Source of the DNA: Craspedostauros australis
Taxonomy: Eukaryota > Bacillariophyta > Bacillariophyceae > Mastogloiales > Achnanthaceae
Reading direction: 5' to 3'
Length of the DNA stretch: 64,000 nt
Assembly (NCBI GenBank): GCA_026770025.1
Contig: JAMXDE010000058.1
Span: 310,001 to 374,000, forward strand
The notes under the pieces: model-generated
Seen by the model: the letters and a program-made list of their open reading frames with translations, nothing else
The model's database searches: none
Told to the model about the DNA's origin: nothing
Made by a program: the position numbers and the translations under genes
Shown: piece after piece, positions 33,301-42,091 of the stretch
Layout of the letters: each line of letters begins with the position of its first letter
Position numbering within the stretch: the first letter of the stretch is position 1

Positions 33301-34639
33301 TCTGGACGGCGTTGTTGGCGTACGAGTACCTGGGCACGTTGCTGTCTCTGGTACGCCTGATGGCATGCCAGCGATTTCCGCGCACTTCGTTTTCGTACGA
33401 CGCCTCGGCCTTGTTGCAGATTGCCATCCATGTGAGATCTTTTGCGGCAAGCTGGGGGCGAGCGTACTCGTACGTGAAGACGGGGAGACGCATGAGGATT
33501 TCCTCAAGGTTATCCTTCATCACATAGAGAGGACGTCGGTACTGTTCACCAGACCGGATCTGTCCTCCAGCCTGCAGGAAGGCGTCGAGGATCGTTCGGA
33601 GGAGACGAAGGTCGAAGCGACCGGCGTCGTCGAGGCGCTTGCAAAGAGCACGGAGGTGGACTGCCATGAGACCAACGTTCTCGTTTGGAAAACGTCTGCA
33701 GTTGACTTCGCGGATCTTGGCTGCGAGGGCGTCTTGTTCATCCAAGGAGTTGGCCGAGTTGCTGTTCATGAACTCAACGAAGAGAGTGATGAAGTTATCG
33801 TGGAACTTCGGCTCGATTCGGTTCATGAGTTGGTCTTCGAGGGCTGGATCAAGACTGTCACGGAAGAACGCTGAGGCTGTCTCGTTGTTCTGGACGTCGT
33901 AGTGATCCCACTTCAGATGGAACTCGTCGAAGTGCTTGGTGGCATCTTCAAGAGTGAAGGCGGCTGGTGAGTCCAAGACGCAAGTCATTCCTGACTCTGC
34001 GTTGGCGTCAGCGATGTACGCCATGGTGAGGAGTCCGGTTCTTGCCATGTGGTTTCGCACCAGGCGAATGAACTGCTGGATGTTCCCTCCTTTCTTGAAC
34101 TTGTCGGTGAGTCCTTGCTCTCGCTTGGACTGGTTGGTTGAGTCAGCACCGTTATGGAGGATTCTCTGTTGTTGAGAGTTGGTCCACCTGGTGTGTGACT
34201 CGTCTTGGAGGCCCGTCCAATGCCCGTTCGGCGCGCCTGCGGTCCAGGGCACCCAGTTGCGTCCTTGCTTGAGGATACCTCCCATGATGGGAACGGTTGG
34301 TTTCCCAGAGAGGTCGTGGTCGTCGTCTTCGCTGTCCTCTTCTGACTTTCTGCTCTTCTTGGGCATGGGGGTTTCCATGTCGAAGATGCTGTCGCCGAGG
34401 AAGGACTGTTCCGTTCGAGGTCTTGTGTCGCCAGCGGAGCGGCTGCGCTCGAGACCGGGACGGCTTGGGGTCGTGGTGGCTGTCGCCGCTGCTTGGGCAG
34501 TGGCTATGGCCGCGTTTGCTGCTTCTGCAGCGGCTTCGGCCGCCAACGTCGCCTGTGTGAGGCGAGCGTTCTCGACCGTGATCGCTTCGAGCTGCGCTTG
34601 CAGCTCTTCCAGCGTGGCAGGAGTTGTCTCTTCCGCCAT
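27374..34639 (-). CDS. Copia gag-pol polyprotein
   Basis: 2421 residues in one frame with no frameshift or stop between gag and pol. Order: Ala-rich coiled coil (about 8-60) and capsid-like gag, a zinc-finger-like CxxC...H...H segment near 503-525, then two strongly hydrophobic, membrane-helix-like stretches at about 565-623. These are followed by protease (DSGAS at 812-816), integrase zinc binding (HYRLGH near 971 to CAAC near 1013), and the integrase core with D1055, D1129 and E1165 (D-x73-D-x35-E). A long Pro/Ser/Thr-rich spacer leads to reverse transcriptase (from about 1950, YVDD at 2090-2093) and RNase H (from about 2254). It is much longer than the ~1300-1500 residues of typical plant copia, mainly because of the gag extension and the integrase-RT spacer. 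All active-site residues are present. Confidence 0.96.
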   Translation of the reverse strand: MAEETTPATLEELQAQLEAITVENARLTQATLAAEAAAEAANAAIATAQAAATATTTPSRPGLERSRSAGDTRPRTEQSFLGDSIFDMETPMPKKSRKSEEDSEDDDHDLSGKPTVPIMGGILKQGRNWVPWTAGAPNGHWTGLQDESHTRWTNSQQQRILHNGADSTNQSKREQGLTDKFKKGGNIQQFIRLVRNHMARTGLLTMAYIADANAESGMTCVLDSPAAFTLEDATKHFDEFHLKWDHYDVQNNETASAFFRDSLDPALEDQLMNRIEPKFHDNFITLFVEFMNSNSANSLDEQDALAAKIREVNCRRFPNENVGLMAVHLRALCKRLDDAGRFDLRLLRTILDAFLQAGGQIRSGEQYRRPLYVMKDNLEEILMRLPVFTYEYARPQLAAKDLTWMAICNKAEASYENEVRGNRWHAIRRTRDSNVPRYSYANNAVQNPSANVLEQHKGFSKNDGRRNNFKKPKERDAKRNASQGWSSKAPKPGEPQRKLVNDKTFMWCAKCRRWRLSHNTESHQDNFKFKAKAKGKQAPKQDNLSIDMAAWTCFTAASSQDEDTWWSLVWNLFTSFNYFGSIVGMVLLFASLQVITIGVEYGWYIAAANAWMLIAVTLLLLHTNVPRRPDSINSADLVYNKARVKERYKQVHKRPTHFNGAVKRSLYDLVMESLDPDGPKPVNVSKGNSPRTKRVWRPQARTKTRNHRSKRRHWNQSKNSTYGKNQTPTTAKLPRQEGRTSSISRNLWSLYPTRGIDLMYDRSQKQQCDNDMPALLTLQGLASFFSNRNAFASPAKAESYLSPDAPFELVWDSGASISVTNDLNDFCSTPSPPPRPTFLNGFLKKIQVNALGTVEWYVLDVTGSPRKLRLPAFHVPESKVKLISTSSLLEEYQGETIVFNKSSCKLSGILGNDDRNAIVANYKKSTRLPTSVGYSADNIHDVPAALTSIVSTVSDHNVNLTQPQKELLRWHYRLGHLSFSRVKFLLRSGTLTGSESSRKMHTAAARVTSLPLCAACQFGKLHRRPSPGITQHVVRDKQGVLRTDHLFPGQQVSVDHFVGRTPGRLFSGRGKGDPNEMYKGGAIFVDHASGYIHVEPVAALTTHATLEAKERFELMCRDVGVPVRSYLSDNATTFTSPEYSKHLEIFHQVHRFAGVGAHHHNGIAERSIRTIVSMARTMMMHQSIHWPTMFDAQLWPMAVVHAAYIYNRVPNPATGLTPYDVLSRIRLPLKQLHNLHVWGSPVYVLNKALADGRKIPRWEPRGERYVNMGLSTKHASTVPLVLSPRTGSITPQFHVVFDDWFATIATDLKQLPSYQSEEWTRMFGDTTFQYPFDDDDVESMEQDDIFASDTRDHNRLQRNDDNTPPPSFDTRNQQTIRERTPQVLAKGSQPMTQQIPDLMSEALAPPMPVSEGANRQMSSTEGAPDESPVPDSTIESPDQRTLQPQLSSPLRESPTLELATPLPLPAPTPIQTSSTPPMIPKSEPTPERPQSTRIRKQPKRFTYARMGGKAAWLDDEDTDDYYFCPAVATLEEIEQAATPRELHPDSSSIITFSQAIVDCLHTIEPLQRKGSDSLSIDLHQFKVDAHYLLRRLRGRFNTLNPQPTNVVLPTFAPKAAEVEEASINMADWWQPDPDNMTEEGATPFQETYNNFHSDMEDHFEKDLNSVFLNEDLLRLATDHAVEQFVEKLSTFISTGTMEPHFDALDFMSKAKSGPWYYQDPEHLMNQGYLPPKSAYNAEAFVQRTRSVWNAMIENHHYRLAFELLRRQVTTIRPGPWPLPSEYEIEQFVQGMIESNTAPLTSAPATRSANKGSMLDIDSSSTLDINPSFILDTAKCIPPTTWANIEQHAYSVAIIEPQKDATNYPTYVDNRMISYFAAGGDLEIAERTSVYKASNTDPDTLSFDEAIRDDNKDEWMQAAEKEIRDLTEKGTWEEVKKIDIKNDRIFPGTWVFRRKRLPDGTIKKYKGRWCCRGDLMQEDSSTYAPVVAWSSVRIFLSTSIVMGWTTTSIDFTNAFVQASIHKPVYLHLPRGFKSTKGPDTCLKLRKSLYGLTIAPRLWYEHLIRALTTIGFKACDQEQCLFIKKDIMIVLYVDDAGIASKTKQAADDFIKSMRDLGFELTQEGSFTEFLGIELSRDPKADTVHLRQPGLIKKILATTKMTNCSPCPVPTTQLALGQCKHEPPMNEPWNYRSVVGMLLYLTTNTRPDLAFAVSQVARFGSDPRRSHAKAVKRIMRYLKHTEDKGTIVRPTGQLDLKCYVDADFAGLYGREDSKDPVSVKSRTGYLITLGGCPLIWKSKLQTEIALSTMESEYAALSLAMRTLIPIQQLIRQVINNAGTTMPLHTNLQCTVFEDNQACISLATNHQPTARTKHFLTKWHFFWYWVKAGFIYIQHIATPEQLADIFTKGLSIAVFEYLRFKIMGW

Positions 34640-35049
34640 GATGGATGACGGGGACTTCTCGAATAGTCTTCGGACTTCGAGGGGATCGATCTGTTTGCCT
34701 TCTCTTGCTCTTGCTCGACTTCACTTCGTTGGGAAGGTGTGCACTGAAGTTCGATGCAGGCTTGGAGGGGCTCGCACTCGGTCGGCGAGTGCGGTTATTG
34801 CTTGCTTTGGCAGAGGCTACTGAAGTTCGACCTTGGGTCGCTTACCTTCAGCTGGGACTTTTGTCCTCTTGAGTGGCTCGGTTTTCGAGCGGTGGGGATC
34901 TGATTTCAGATCAGATGCATGCGGTGAGGACGTGGTCCTTGTTGGAAGCTCGGTCTTCGAGCTGTGCCTTTTGGCTTCGTCTCAGAGAGACTCTTGCGAT
35001 CGGTTGGCAGAGGAAGATGCTCGGTGGAGTTGATAAGAGAGTATTTGGC
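34640..35049 (-). other. 5' leader of the retrotransposon
   Basis: About 410 bp of untranslated leader between the primer-binding site and the polyprotein ATG. It carries several short repeats around tcgagc/ttcgag. It may include the packaging signal, but none is recognised. Confidence 0.6.
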
Positions 35050-35067
35050 AACCACTCGCAGCTACCA
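35050..35067 (-). other. Primer-binding site, initiator-tRNA-Met-like
   Basis: On the minus strand TGGTAGCTGCGAGTGGTT, whose first T is the last LTR base. Its complement ends in ACCA and predicts an acceptor arm with an A1-U72 pair and an AA-CCACU T-arm, features of eukaryotic initiator tRNA-Met. The host tRNA is not in the window, so the assignment is inferred. Confidence 0.65.
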
Positions 35068-35753
35068 GTTAGGATTCGTGCGTAGGCGTCGCGAATCGGT
35101 GGAGAATGCCTCGTGAATCTGCCGGCTTCGGGATAGCCGTGTGATGCAGTTCAAGAGAGGTGTGCTGTTTGAATAGTTATAACTTGTAACGATGAGAAGT
35201 AGAGTGCTTTGTAGCTAATCCTTGTCCGTTATTATGAGTTAGCTTATTGGTGTTAGTAGGGTGAAGAAACGATGCCACACAACTTGGCGAGACCCTGCAC
35301 TGATGCACTTGATTCAGTGCAACAGAGTAGACAGTCAATACAGTACCTTGCTCTCCGCACATGTAGTTACACTGCAGTGTAGGTCATGACAATCAGTGGT
35401 GACGGTCATGAAGCAGTGGCTGTGGCTGAAGCTGACACTCGGATTCCATTGCTTGAGTTGAAGCAAGTTGGATACGCATGCTGAGACCACGGTGGTAGTG
35501 TGGTGGTCATCAGCAATGAAGGAATCGAGATAAGTTTTAGTAAGGAGGATCTGAAGAGCATATAGTTCCCAGGTGGGGTGTGAGTCAGGTCGGTCAGGTT
35601 TGAGTCATGATGGATTCGTGAATGGAGGAGAGAAAGGAGGAGAAAAAGGTTTGGTGGTCAATCAAGTCGGAAGATTTCGCGCCAAAACAGGAATTTCTCC
35701 CATCGGGTTGATACCGTGTTCGGTACTAGTCTGTCCCTCATTGAATCTCAACT
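35067..35753 (-). repeat. 5' LTR (element orientation)
   Basis: 687 bp, promoter-bearing LTR upstream of gag-pol. The sequence reads the same as 26604-27290 throughout when compared by eye. An E2F-like site lies at 35675-35687. Confidence 0.95.
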
Positions 35754-35758
35754 GATGT
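35754..35758. repeat. Target site duplication (GATGT), right side
   Basis: Directly follows the LTR and is continuous with the arm sequence (gatgtcaacgg) found once in the right arm. Confidence 0.95.
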
Positions 35759-35994
35759 CAACGGTCGGGAGATGGGTATTTTTGGTCGTTTGTTGGAGGC
35801 CGAAATTGTCGGACGTGTGGATGTGTGGATGCATGAATGTGGGTGGATACGTGGATGGATGAAATGTTGACGATCAACGAATGGCGGGGAGGTTTGCGTC
35901 GTCATCATGGACGGTTGCGTTGTTGATTTTGGGATGGTGGGTGTTGGATGTTGGTCTTCAGCGTCGCTGGTTGGTGGTTGGGATCGAAAGTGGC
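35754..35994 (+). repeat. Left arm of the inverted duplication, inner remnant
   Basis: About 240 bp that is the reverse complement of 38904-39143, separated from the rest of the left arm by the retrotransposon. Similarity ends after gaaagtggc. The last ~45 bp carry several mismatches, and one 1-bp indel lies near 35815. Confidence 0.9.
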
Positions 35995-36592
35995 GCTGTA
36001 CGGTTGCGCGATGCAGGGTTTCGGACATCGCCCTTGTGGCATGACTCGGTTTGTCGTTGGATTGGCGGTCAGCGGCGTCCATGTTGTTTTCTTGACGCTT
36101 TTGCTAGGTTGCGCTTGTATAACCGGACGTCCAGTCTACTCTACTCGCTGTGTCATCTTCAGCGCGAGACAGGTGGAAGAAGGTGAAGACGTCAAGCACA
36201 TGACGAGCGTTTTGAGCTGCTGCCACAGGCTACTAGTGCAGCCCAGAGAAGGTCCTACATCGGCGTAGGATCGCGACAAACAATAGTGGAGTGGTATGGT
36301 TGTTGTGTCTAGTGTTACAGTAGTTGATGTCGGTCGCCATCATCGGAGAAAAGGAATGCATGTAGAGTGGTGTTGACGAACGAATGGTGGCCGGAGAAAA
36401 CGGAGAGCACTCTATGTGCTTCTGACAGCGCTATCCGGTATCTCTTGTATCAGCCTTGGCCACGCAAGGCCTTGCTCGATGATCCACACGAGAAGGACTC
36501 ATTCAGAGGCGTTGCTTCTGCGATTGCAAAGAGCAGTAGAGTAGGTGGTATGGTACCGGGCTTGTTTGATTTGTTCGTATCACCTGGTCACT
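35995..36592. other. Spacer sequence between arm and central secreted-protein gene
   Basis: About 600 bp of unique sequence downstream of the minus-strand gene at 36593. No coding frame is credible. Confidence 0.5.
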
Positions 36593-38683
36593 CTACCTGG
36601 ATTCACCAGCACAAGTGGAGTTCTGACCGAAAACGTTGCACACACCATCGCCGATGGGGCGGTCAGCGTAGGCACAGGCATACGATCCATTCTCGTATTC
36701 CTCTGGCTTTGGGTTTGTGAAGTAGTTGCAAGAGCCACTTCCGACGTCGTAAGCGACCTCGTAGCAGTTGGATCCGGCTGGGTCATCACCATTGCAGGAA
36801 TTTGTTCCGATGTTACCCTTTGCGTATGTGCACGCGAAGCGTCCGTTGCAGCTGGATGGGCCAACCTTTCGGTTCTCGCCGACGTATGGGCAGGCTGCGA
36901 ACCCATTGCAGCTGTTCTCTTCGACCACCACTCCTGGGTACAGTGCGTAGCATCCGTAGACACCATTGCAAGATCCTTGGCAGACAGTGGCGATACCCTT
37001 CCAATAGCAACTGTTTTGGCCTTCGCTGCAGCAGCCCTTCTCTTCGTCAGCGCACCACTGCGCAACGCTCTCAAACGTTCCAGTGTAGCAGATCATGGAG
37101 TCGTGATGGGTCGGTGGGGTTTCCACGACAGTTTGGTTGTTGGCGAGAAGACCCGTATCTGTGGGTGCGGCAGTTGGTCCGTATGTCGGTTTGTCCGTCG
37201 CCACGTATGCTGTTCCATCAGTTGTGATCACGACATCCTCGGTCAAATCAGCTTCACCCGTAGATCCCCCCGTTTGGTCGGATGTTGGCGCTCCTGTTGG
37301 AGGAACTGTTGGATACGACGTTGGGCCTGTGGATGGCTTCGACGTTGGCAAAGATGTTGGGCGCACTGTTGGATGCGCAGTTGGGTGTACCGTTGGGTGG
37401 ACGGTTGGCTGGACTGTAGGGTGCGCCGTTGGATGCACAGTTGGGTGTACCGTTGGGTGTACCGTTGGATGCACAGTTGGGTGTGCCGTTGGGTGTGCCG
37501 TTGGCTGGACTGTTGGATAGGTCGTCGGTCGCCTCGTAGCTCGCGATGTTGGAGATGCAGTGGGGAATGAGGTAGAGAATCCAGTTGGGCTCGCTGTCGG
37601 GACCGACGTTGGCTTTCCTGTACTCATCACCTTCGTAGGTGACACGGTTGGGAATGATGTTGGTGGTGCTGATCGGACCGTGGAAGGTGATGCAGTCGGC
37701 CATCCAATGGGTGATCCAGTGGGTGACGGAGTTGGCGACCGTGTTGGAGACGCTGTTGGGAAAGATGTTGCTCTTGCGTTGGTTGGCGCTGCTGTTGGCT
37801 GAGTGGTTGGGCGCGAGGTTGGGCTTGCGGTTGGACTTGCGGTTGGACTTGCGGTTGGGAAGGAAGTTGGGAACGCAGTCGCCCGTCTGGTTGGAGCACT
37901 TGTTGGTGCTACGGTTGGGCTGTTGGTCGGGAAGCTGGTCTTGACGGTGGCTGAGGGAGCTGCCGTTGGGTTTTCTGTTGAGGTGCTGACAGATGGATCG
38001 TCGATCTGTGCAGATTCGTCCACCGGATCATCGACTGATTCAGCGCTCTCATTCGGGAGCGGTATGTCTGCTGCTTCATCCATTGGTTCCGCTACGGGAC
38101 CAGTTGGCAAAGCACTTGGTACAGATGTCGGTTCCGAGGTTGGTGTTGAATTAGATGGTGTGCCTGGTGTCGCACTTGGTGATTCAGTTGGTGACATGGT
38201 CATCGTCGCACTTTCCGTCGTAGGAGTTGTGTCTTCATCTGACGTATTTGAGGTATCGCCACGCTTGATGTCATCTTCCGTGCTCTTTAGACATTCCGTC
38301 AGCTCTTCGGCGGTCATCTGGGTTTCGTCACATGTGACGTTGGGCTTCTTGAATGCCTTCGATGCTTTGGGAGACTTGCTGGACTTGGCCAACTTTCTTG
38401 TCCACTGATCGTGCTTCTTCACTAGTCGTCGTGGCCCGTCGCCACCGAGAAGTCTTGCTGCATTGGCAGTGATGGATGAATCCACGTCGCTTCCTCCGCG
38501 AACATGGATGGTTCTGTCGCTGCCATCATTAGCGACTCGCAGTTGTCGGTTTGGTGTGTCGGAATCGACTTCAGCTGACAAACCTTGACGTTGCCGACCA
38601 TCCTCGAGGCCATTCGCAATGGCGATCACCGCTGTGTTCGTCAGCAGGACTGTGAGGAGGCTTGGTTGGAATTTGAGGTTCAT
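36593..38683 (-). CDS. Secreted Pro-Thr-rich protein with SCNG-repeat domain (central, single copy)
   Basis: 696 residues. The signal peptide (MNLKFQPSLLTVLLTNTAVI) is related to those of both flanking families. A basic region (residues 90-130) and an acidic middle follow, then a very long Pro-Thr stalk (about 190-500) made of xPTx units. Part of the stalk is a near-perfect array of HPTV/HPTA quartets encoded by 12-bp repeats. The C-terminal ~165 residues are the same Cys-rich module (CYWKGIATVCQGSCNG, SSCNGRFAC, TNSCNGDDPAGSNC). It is the only family member in the spacer between the arms, so it was there before or at the duplication. Role unknown: an exported, probably heavily O-glycosylated, surface protein is inferred. 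Confidence 0.87.
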   Translation of the reverse strand: MNLKFQPSLLTVLLTNTAVIAIANGLEDGRQRQGLSAEVDSDTPNRQLRVANDGSDRTIHVRGGSDVDSSITANAARLLGGDGPRRLVKKHDQWTRKLAKSSKSPKASKAFKKPNVTCDETQMTAEELTECLKSTEDDIKRGDTSNTSDEDTTPTTESATMTMSPTESPSATPGTPSNSTPTSEPTSVPSALPTGPVAEPMDEAADIPLPNESAESVDDPVDESAQIDDPSVSTSTENPTAAPSATVKTSFPTNSPTVAPTSAPTRRATAFPTSFPTASPTASPTASPTSRPTTQPTAAPTNARATSFPTASPTRSPTPSPTGSPIGWPTASPSTVRSAPPTSFPTVSPTKVMSTGKPTSVPTASPTGFSTSFPTASPTSRATRRPTTYPTVQPTAHPTAHPTVHPTVHPTVHPTVHPTAHPTVQPTVHPTVHPTAHPTVRPTSLPTSKPSTGPTSYPTVPPTGAPTSDQTGGSTGEADLTEDVVITTDGTAYVATDKPTYGPTAAPTDTGLLANNQTVVETPPTHHDSMICYTGTFESVAQWCADEEKGCCSEGQNSCYWKGIATVCQGSCNGVYGCYALYPGVVVEENSCNGFAACPYVGENRKVGPSSCNGRFACTYAKGNIGTNSCNGDDPAGSNCYEVAYDVGSGSCNYFTNPKPEEYENGSYACAYADRPIGDGVCNVFGQNSTCAGESR
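37340..37530 (-). repeat. 12-bp coding tandem array (Val-His-Pro-Thr type)
   Basis: Repeated units such as ccgttgggtgta / cagttggatgca encode consecutive xHPT quartets in the stalk of the central gene. Limits are approximate because the array grades into looser PT repeats. Confidence 0.8.
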
Positions 38684-39901
38684 GATGGTTCACCTGTTTG
38701 GTTGACGACGTGCCGTGCGACGATGTTGGCGTGCGGACTTGTTGACCTGGGAAGAATGGTAGTGAGGTTGAATGAGCGTGGTTTGTAGTGGGAATGTGTT
38801 TGTGTTCGGAAGCGTTGTAGAATGGTGTTTATGCATACAGTGACTGTCGACTGAGAGAGCTTTTGTATTGTGGGCGGACAATCCCAGTCCCCGCTCCTTC
38901 ATTGCCACTTTCAATTCCAACCACCATCCAACGACGCAGAAGACCAACATCCAACACCCACCATCCCAAAATCAACAACGCAACCGTCCATGATGACGAC
39001 GCAAACCTCCCCGCCATTCGTTGATCGTCAACATTTCATCCATCCACGTATCCACCCACATTCATGCATCCACACATCCACACATCGACAATTTCGGCCT
39101 CCAACAAACGACCAAAAATACCCATCTCCCGACCGTTGACATCTCATCTTTCCACCAAACCAACAACACAACTTCCACAATTCGGGACAAAACATGATGT
39201 CACGGATACCCGGCTGGCGCGACTCGGCCAAAATTGTGTCTCAAACGGTCACAAGGGAGAAAGAAGAAAGGAAGGAAGAGGGAAACCGTTCCGAAACCGT
39301 TCCGAAACCTGTCGAAGCCCACCGAAGTACAACGAATTAGTCTGATGTAGAGTACTTCTAAGTACTCCAACGAGTCGTATGTGTCATGTTTAACGTCTTT
39401 AACGTCTGAGTTGTTTGAGTTGTTCGAGATGACAAACCATGACTGGATGGGTTGATTCAGTCACTACCATACTCACGAACAGAAGAATGTCAAACACTCA
39501 CAGAAATGGCACCAAACCAATGAACGAACAAGATGAAGCTGGGAGGGATCCGACCAAAGAATGCGATGATCAGGCGATCGGGCGATCGAACGAGGATGAT
39601 GAAGATGCTGGTGATGATGATGGTGATGGTGATGACGATGATGCTGACGATGATGCTGACGATGACGGCAAAGATGATATGAGAAACACGACAAAAGAGA
39701 TATGATACTGGTGGTGTATTCTAAAGTACAGATGCCTAGCTATGGATGTCGGATGCGCATGATGCGCATGATGCGTGTGGTGTGCAGGATGAAATCCTGA
39801 TGATCATGGTGATGACATTGGCGGCGCTATTTGTGCGGCGCATCCAAGTGCAGCGTATCAACGTGCAGCCTATTGTCAATGTGTGATGCAACACAATGCA
39901 T

Positions 39902-42091
39902 CTATTCACCACTTGGTCTCGGTGTACCAACACACGTCGAGTCTCTGAAGAACACGTTGCACTGGTTGTTGCCGATCTCATCATCGGCATACAGACATGC
40001 GTACGATCCACCCGGATAGTTGCGAGGATTCTCGTAGAAGTTGCAGGAGTTGTCGCCGATGGCCTCGTCGGCCTGGTAACAGTTGGATCCTGCTGGGTAT
40101 CCGCCGTTGCAAGAGCCATCGCCGATGCTTCCGTTGGCCAGCATGCAGGCGTGACGACCGTTGCAGGAGTCCATGCCGACGTCGGCGCCTTCGCCGAGGT
40201 ACTTGCATGCCGAGTATCCTGTGCACGACTTCTCCTCAATCAGAGCTCCCTCGTTGATGCTGTAGCATGCGGACATGCCGTTGCACGATCCTTCGCACAC
40301 GGTGGCGACGCCCTCCCACCAGCAGCTGTATGCTCCGTTGGAGCAGCAGTTCATGCCCTCGTTGTCACACCACTCGTACACATCCTTGTATGTTCCGATG
40401 TAGCACGTGGATCGCAGTGGAGCGGCGGATGGGGTCGACGATGGGTTGGTGCTCGGTGTGATGGTGGGTGTGGTGGTTGGCATGGATGTCGGCATGACGC
40501 TGGGCGATCGTGTTGGGTGGCTGGTTGGAGCGCTTGGTCTTGATGTGGGCATCCATGTTGGTGCGAAGGAGGCCGTTGGTTTGAAGGTGGGTGAGGTGGT
40601 GGGGAATGCTGTGGGTGACAGGTTGGTTGGTGCGGGTGTGGATGGAGCGGGCGTTGTTGGTGCGCTGGTGGATGGTTCCTCGGTCTCTTCCTCCATGTCC
40701 TCCTCCATGTCTTCATCGATGGCCTCATCGATAGCCTCATCGAGTGCGTCGTTGATTTCAGCTTCCTCATCGACGATAGGTGGGATGTCGACTGGTTCTT
40801 GAGGCTGAGCTGGTTCAGTTGGCTGTGGTTGGTCGGCGTTGGTGTCGTCCTCTTCGACTGGGAGTGGTGCACTTTCGACGGGTGCAGCCTCAGTGGCTGG
40901 TGGATTGTTGTCGGCTTCCTTCTTGTCGACCTTCTTGTCGTCCTTGTTCTTGCTACCCTTGTCCTTGTTGTCCTTGTTGTCCTTGTTGTCCTTGTTCTTC
41001 TCTTTCTCATCCTTGTCCTTCTTGTTGTCCTTGTTGTCTTTGTCCGTTTTCTTCTTTTCATCCTTCTCCTTCTCTTTCTTCTCATCCTTGTTCTTCTCCT
41101 TCCCATCCTTGCCCTTGTCATTGTCATCGCCATCGTATTCGTTGCTCTGTGGCTGCCCAAGATTGGCGCTCTCGTCGACCATGTCCTTTCCATCCTTGCC
41201 ATCCTTCTTGTCCTTCTTGTCTTCGCCGCTGTTCTCGTCCTTGTTCTTGTTCTTGGACTTGCCCTTCTCCTTGCCCTTGTCGCCATCCTTGTTGTGATGC
41301 TTCTTTGGCTTGTTGCTGCCGTTGCTGGTCATCTCCTCGGCTTTCTCCTCGGCCTTGACCTTCACCTCCTCCACCTTCTCCTTCGTCTTGTCCTTCGTCT
41401 TGTCCTTCACCTTGTCCTTCGCCTTGCCCTTGTTCTTGCCCTTGTTCTCCTCGCGATGAGCCTGGATCTTCTGTGTCATGAACATGGTGTTGGCCTCTGG
41501 TCCCGTCTCCATGGGCTTTGGGATGTTGGATGGGTTGGAGTTCCTGGCGAGCTGATTCTGTCCGATGACGGTCTCTCCACATCGTCGAGGGACGACGTGT
41601 GTCTCACCTGGCTTGAGCATGCGACCACATCCGTCTCTTTGATCTCTTGGCATGCCTCTGTGGTTGGCATCGTACTCGTCGTTGTGGTCGTTGACATCGT
41701 TGTTGCGTCTTCTGAGGTTTCGCTCGTTGGTGGCGAGTCGTCCGACGTTGGTGAGGATGGTGTCTCTGTCGGTTCCTCCCAGCATCGTCGATGATGACGT
41801 AGATGTGGATGTGGTTGATGTGGATGTGGATGTCGATGTGGATGTGACAGTGGCTGGCTTGTTGTGAGAGTGATGGGCATTGTCCATCATTGATGCAGCA
41901 TGTTGAAGGTTGACAGTGGCTGTGTTGATCTGTTCTTCGTCGATGATGAAGTCATCTTCGTTTCGGTTGTGATCAGGGTCATGTGTGGCATCCGTGACAT
42001 CCGTGACATCCGTGACATCATTGGCGATGTGTGCAGCTGCGGATGCGCTGAAGATGAGCGAGAGGACGCTTTGTTGTATCTTGAGGTTCAT
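39902..42091 (-). CDS. Secreted Lys/Asp-rich, Pro-Thr-rich protein with SCNG-repeat domain (right copy)
   Basis: 729 residues, the mirror copy of the gene at 23579-25840. Signal peptide, charged region, acidic segment, PT stalk and Cys-rich domain are all the same. The only difference I can see is four Asn-Lys-Asp units instead of twelve (24 residues fewer). Both copies are intact, so both may be expressed from identical upstream regions. Identity over more than 2 kb of repetitive coding sequence implies very recent duplication or gene conversion. Confidence 0.87.
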   Translation of the reverse strand: MNLKIQQSVLSLIFSASAAAHIANDVTDVTDVTDATHDPDHNRNEDDFIIDEEQINTATVNLQHAASMMDNAHHSHNKPATVTSTSTSTSTSTTSTSTSSSTMLGGTDRDTILTNVGRLATNERNLRRRNNDVNDHNDEYDANHRGMPRDQRDGCGRMLKPGETHVVPRRCGETVIGQNQLARNSNPSNIPKPMETGPEANTMFMTQKIQAHREENKGKNKGKAKDKVKDKTKDKTKEKVEEVKVKAEEKAEEMTSNGSNKPKKHHNKDGDKGKEKGKSKNKNKDENSGEDKKDKKDGKDGKDMVDESANLGQPQSNEYDGDDNDKGKDGKEKNKDEKKEKEKDEKKKTDKDNKDNKKDKDEKEKNKDNKDNKDNKDKGSKNKDDKKVDKKEADNNPPATEAAPVESAPLPVEEDDTNADQPQPTEPAQPQEPVDIPPIVDEEAEINDALDEAIDEAIDEDMEEDMEEETEEPSTSAPTTPAPSTPAPTNLSPTAFPTTSPTFKPTASFAPTWMPTSRPSAPTSHPTRSPSVMPTSMPTTTPTITPSTNPSSTPSAAPLRSTCYIGTYKDVYEWCDNEGMNCCSNGAYSCWWEGVATVCEGSCNGMSACYSINEGALIEEKSCTGYSACKYLGEGADVGMDSCNGRHACMLANGSIGDGSCNGGYPAGSNCYQADEAIGDNSCNFYENPRNYPGGSYACLYADDEIGNNQCNVFFRDSTCVGTPRPSGE
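40961..40996 (-). repeat. 9-bp coding tandem array, 4 copies (Asn-Lys-Asp)
   Basis: Contracted counterpart of the 12-copy array at 24674-24781. It accounts for the whole 72-bp offset between the arms. Confidence 0.93.

Larger units (their letters stand above)
26604..35753 (-). mobile_element. Complete Ty1/copia LTR retrotransposon, 9150 bp
   Basis: Two 687-bp LTRs that look identical by eye, a 5-bp target duplication, a primer-binding site, a polypurine tract and one uninterrupted 2421-codon gag-pol frame with all catalytic motifs. The pol order protease-integrase-RT-RNase H defines Ty1/copia. It is inserted in the left arm of the inverted duplication only, so it postdates the duplication. 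Identical LTRs and an intact ORF indicate a recent, possibly still competent, insertion. Confidence 0.97.

Noticed and set aside
27374-34639. Gypsy-type or endogenous retroviral origin of the element
   Set aside because: Integrase precedes reverse transcriptase in the polyprotein, which is the copia order, and no envelope-like ORF follows RNase H.
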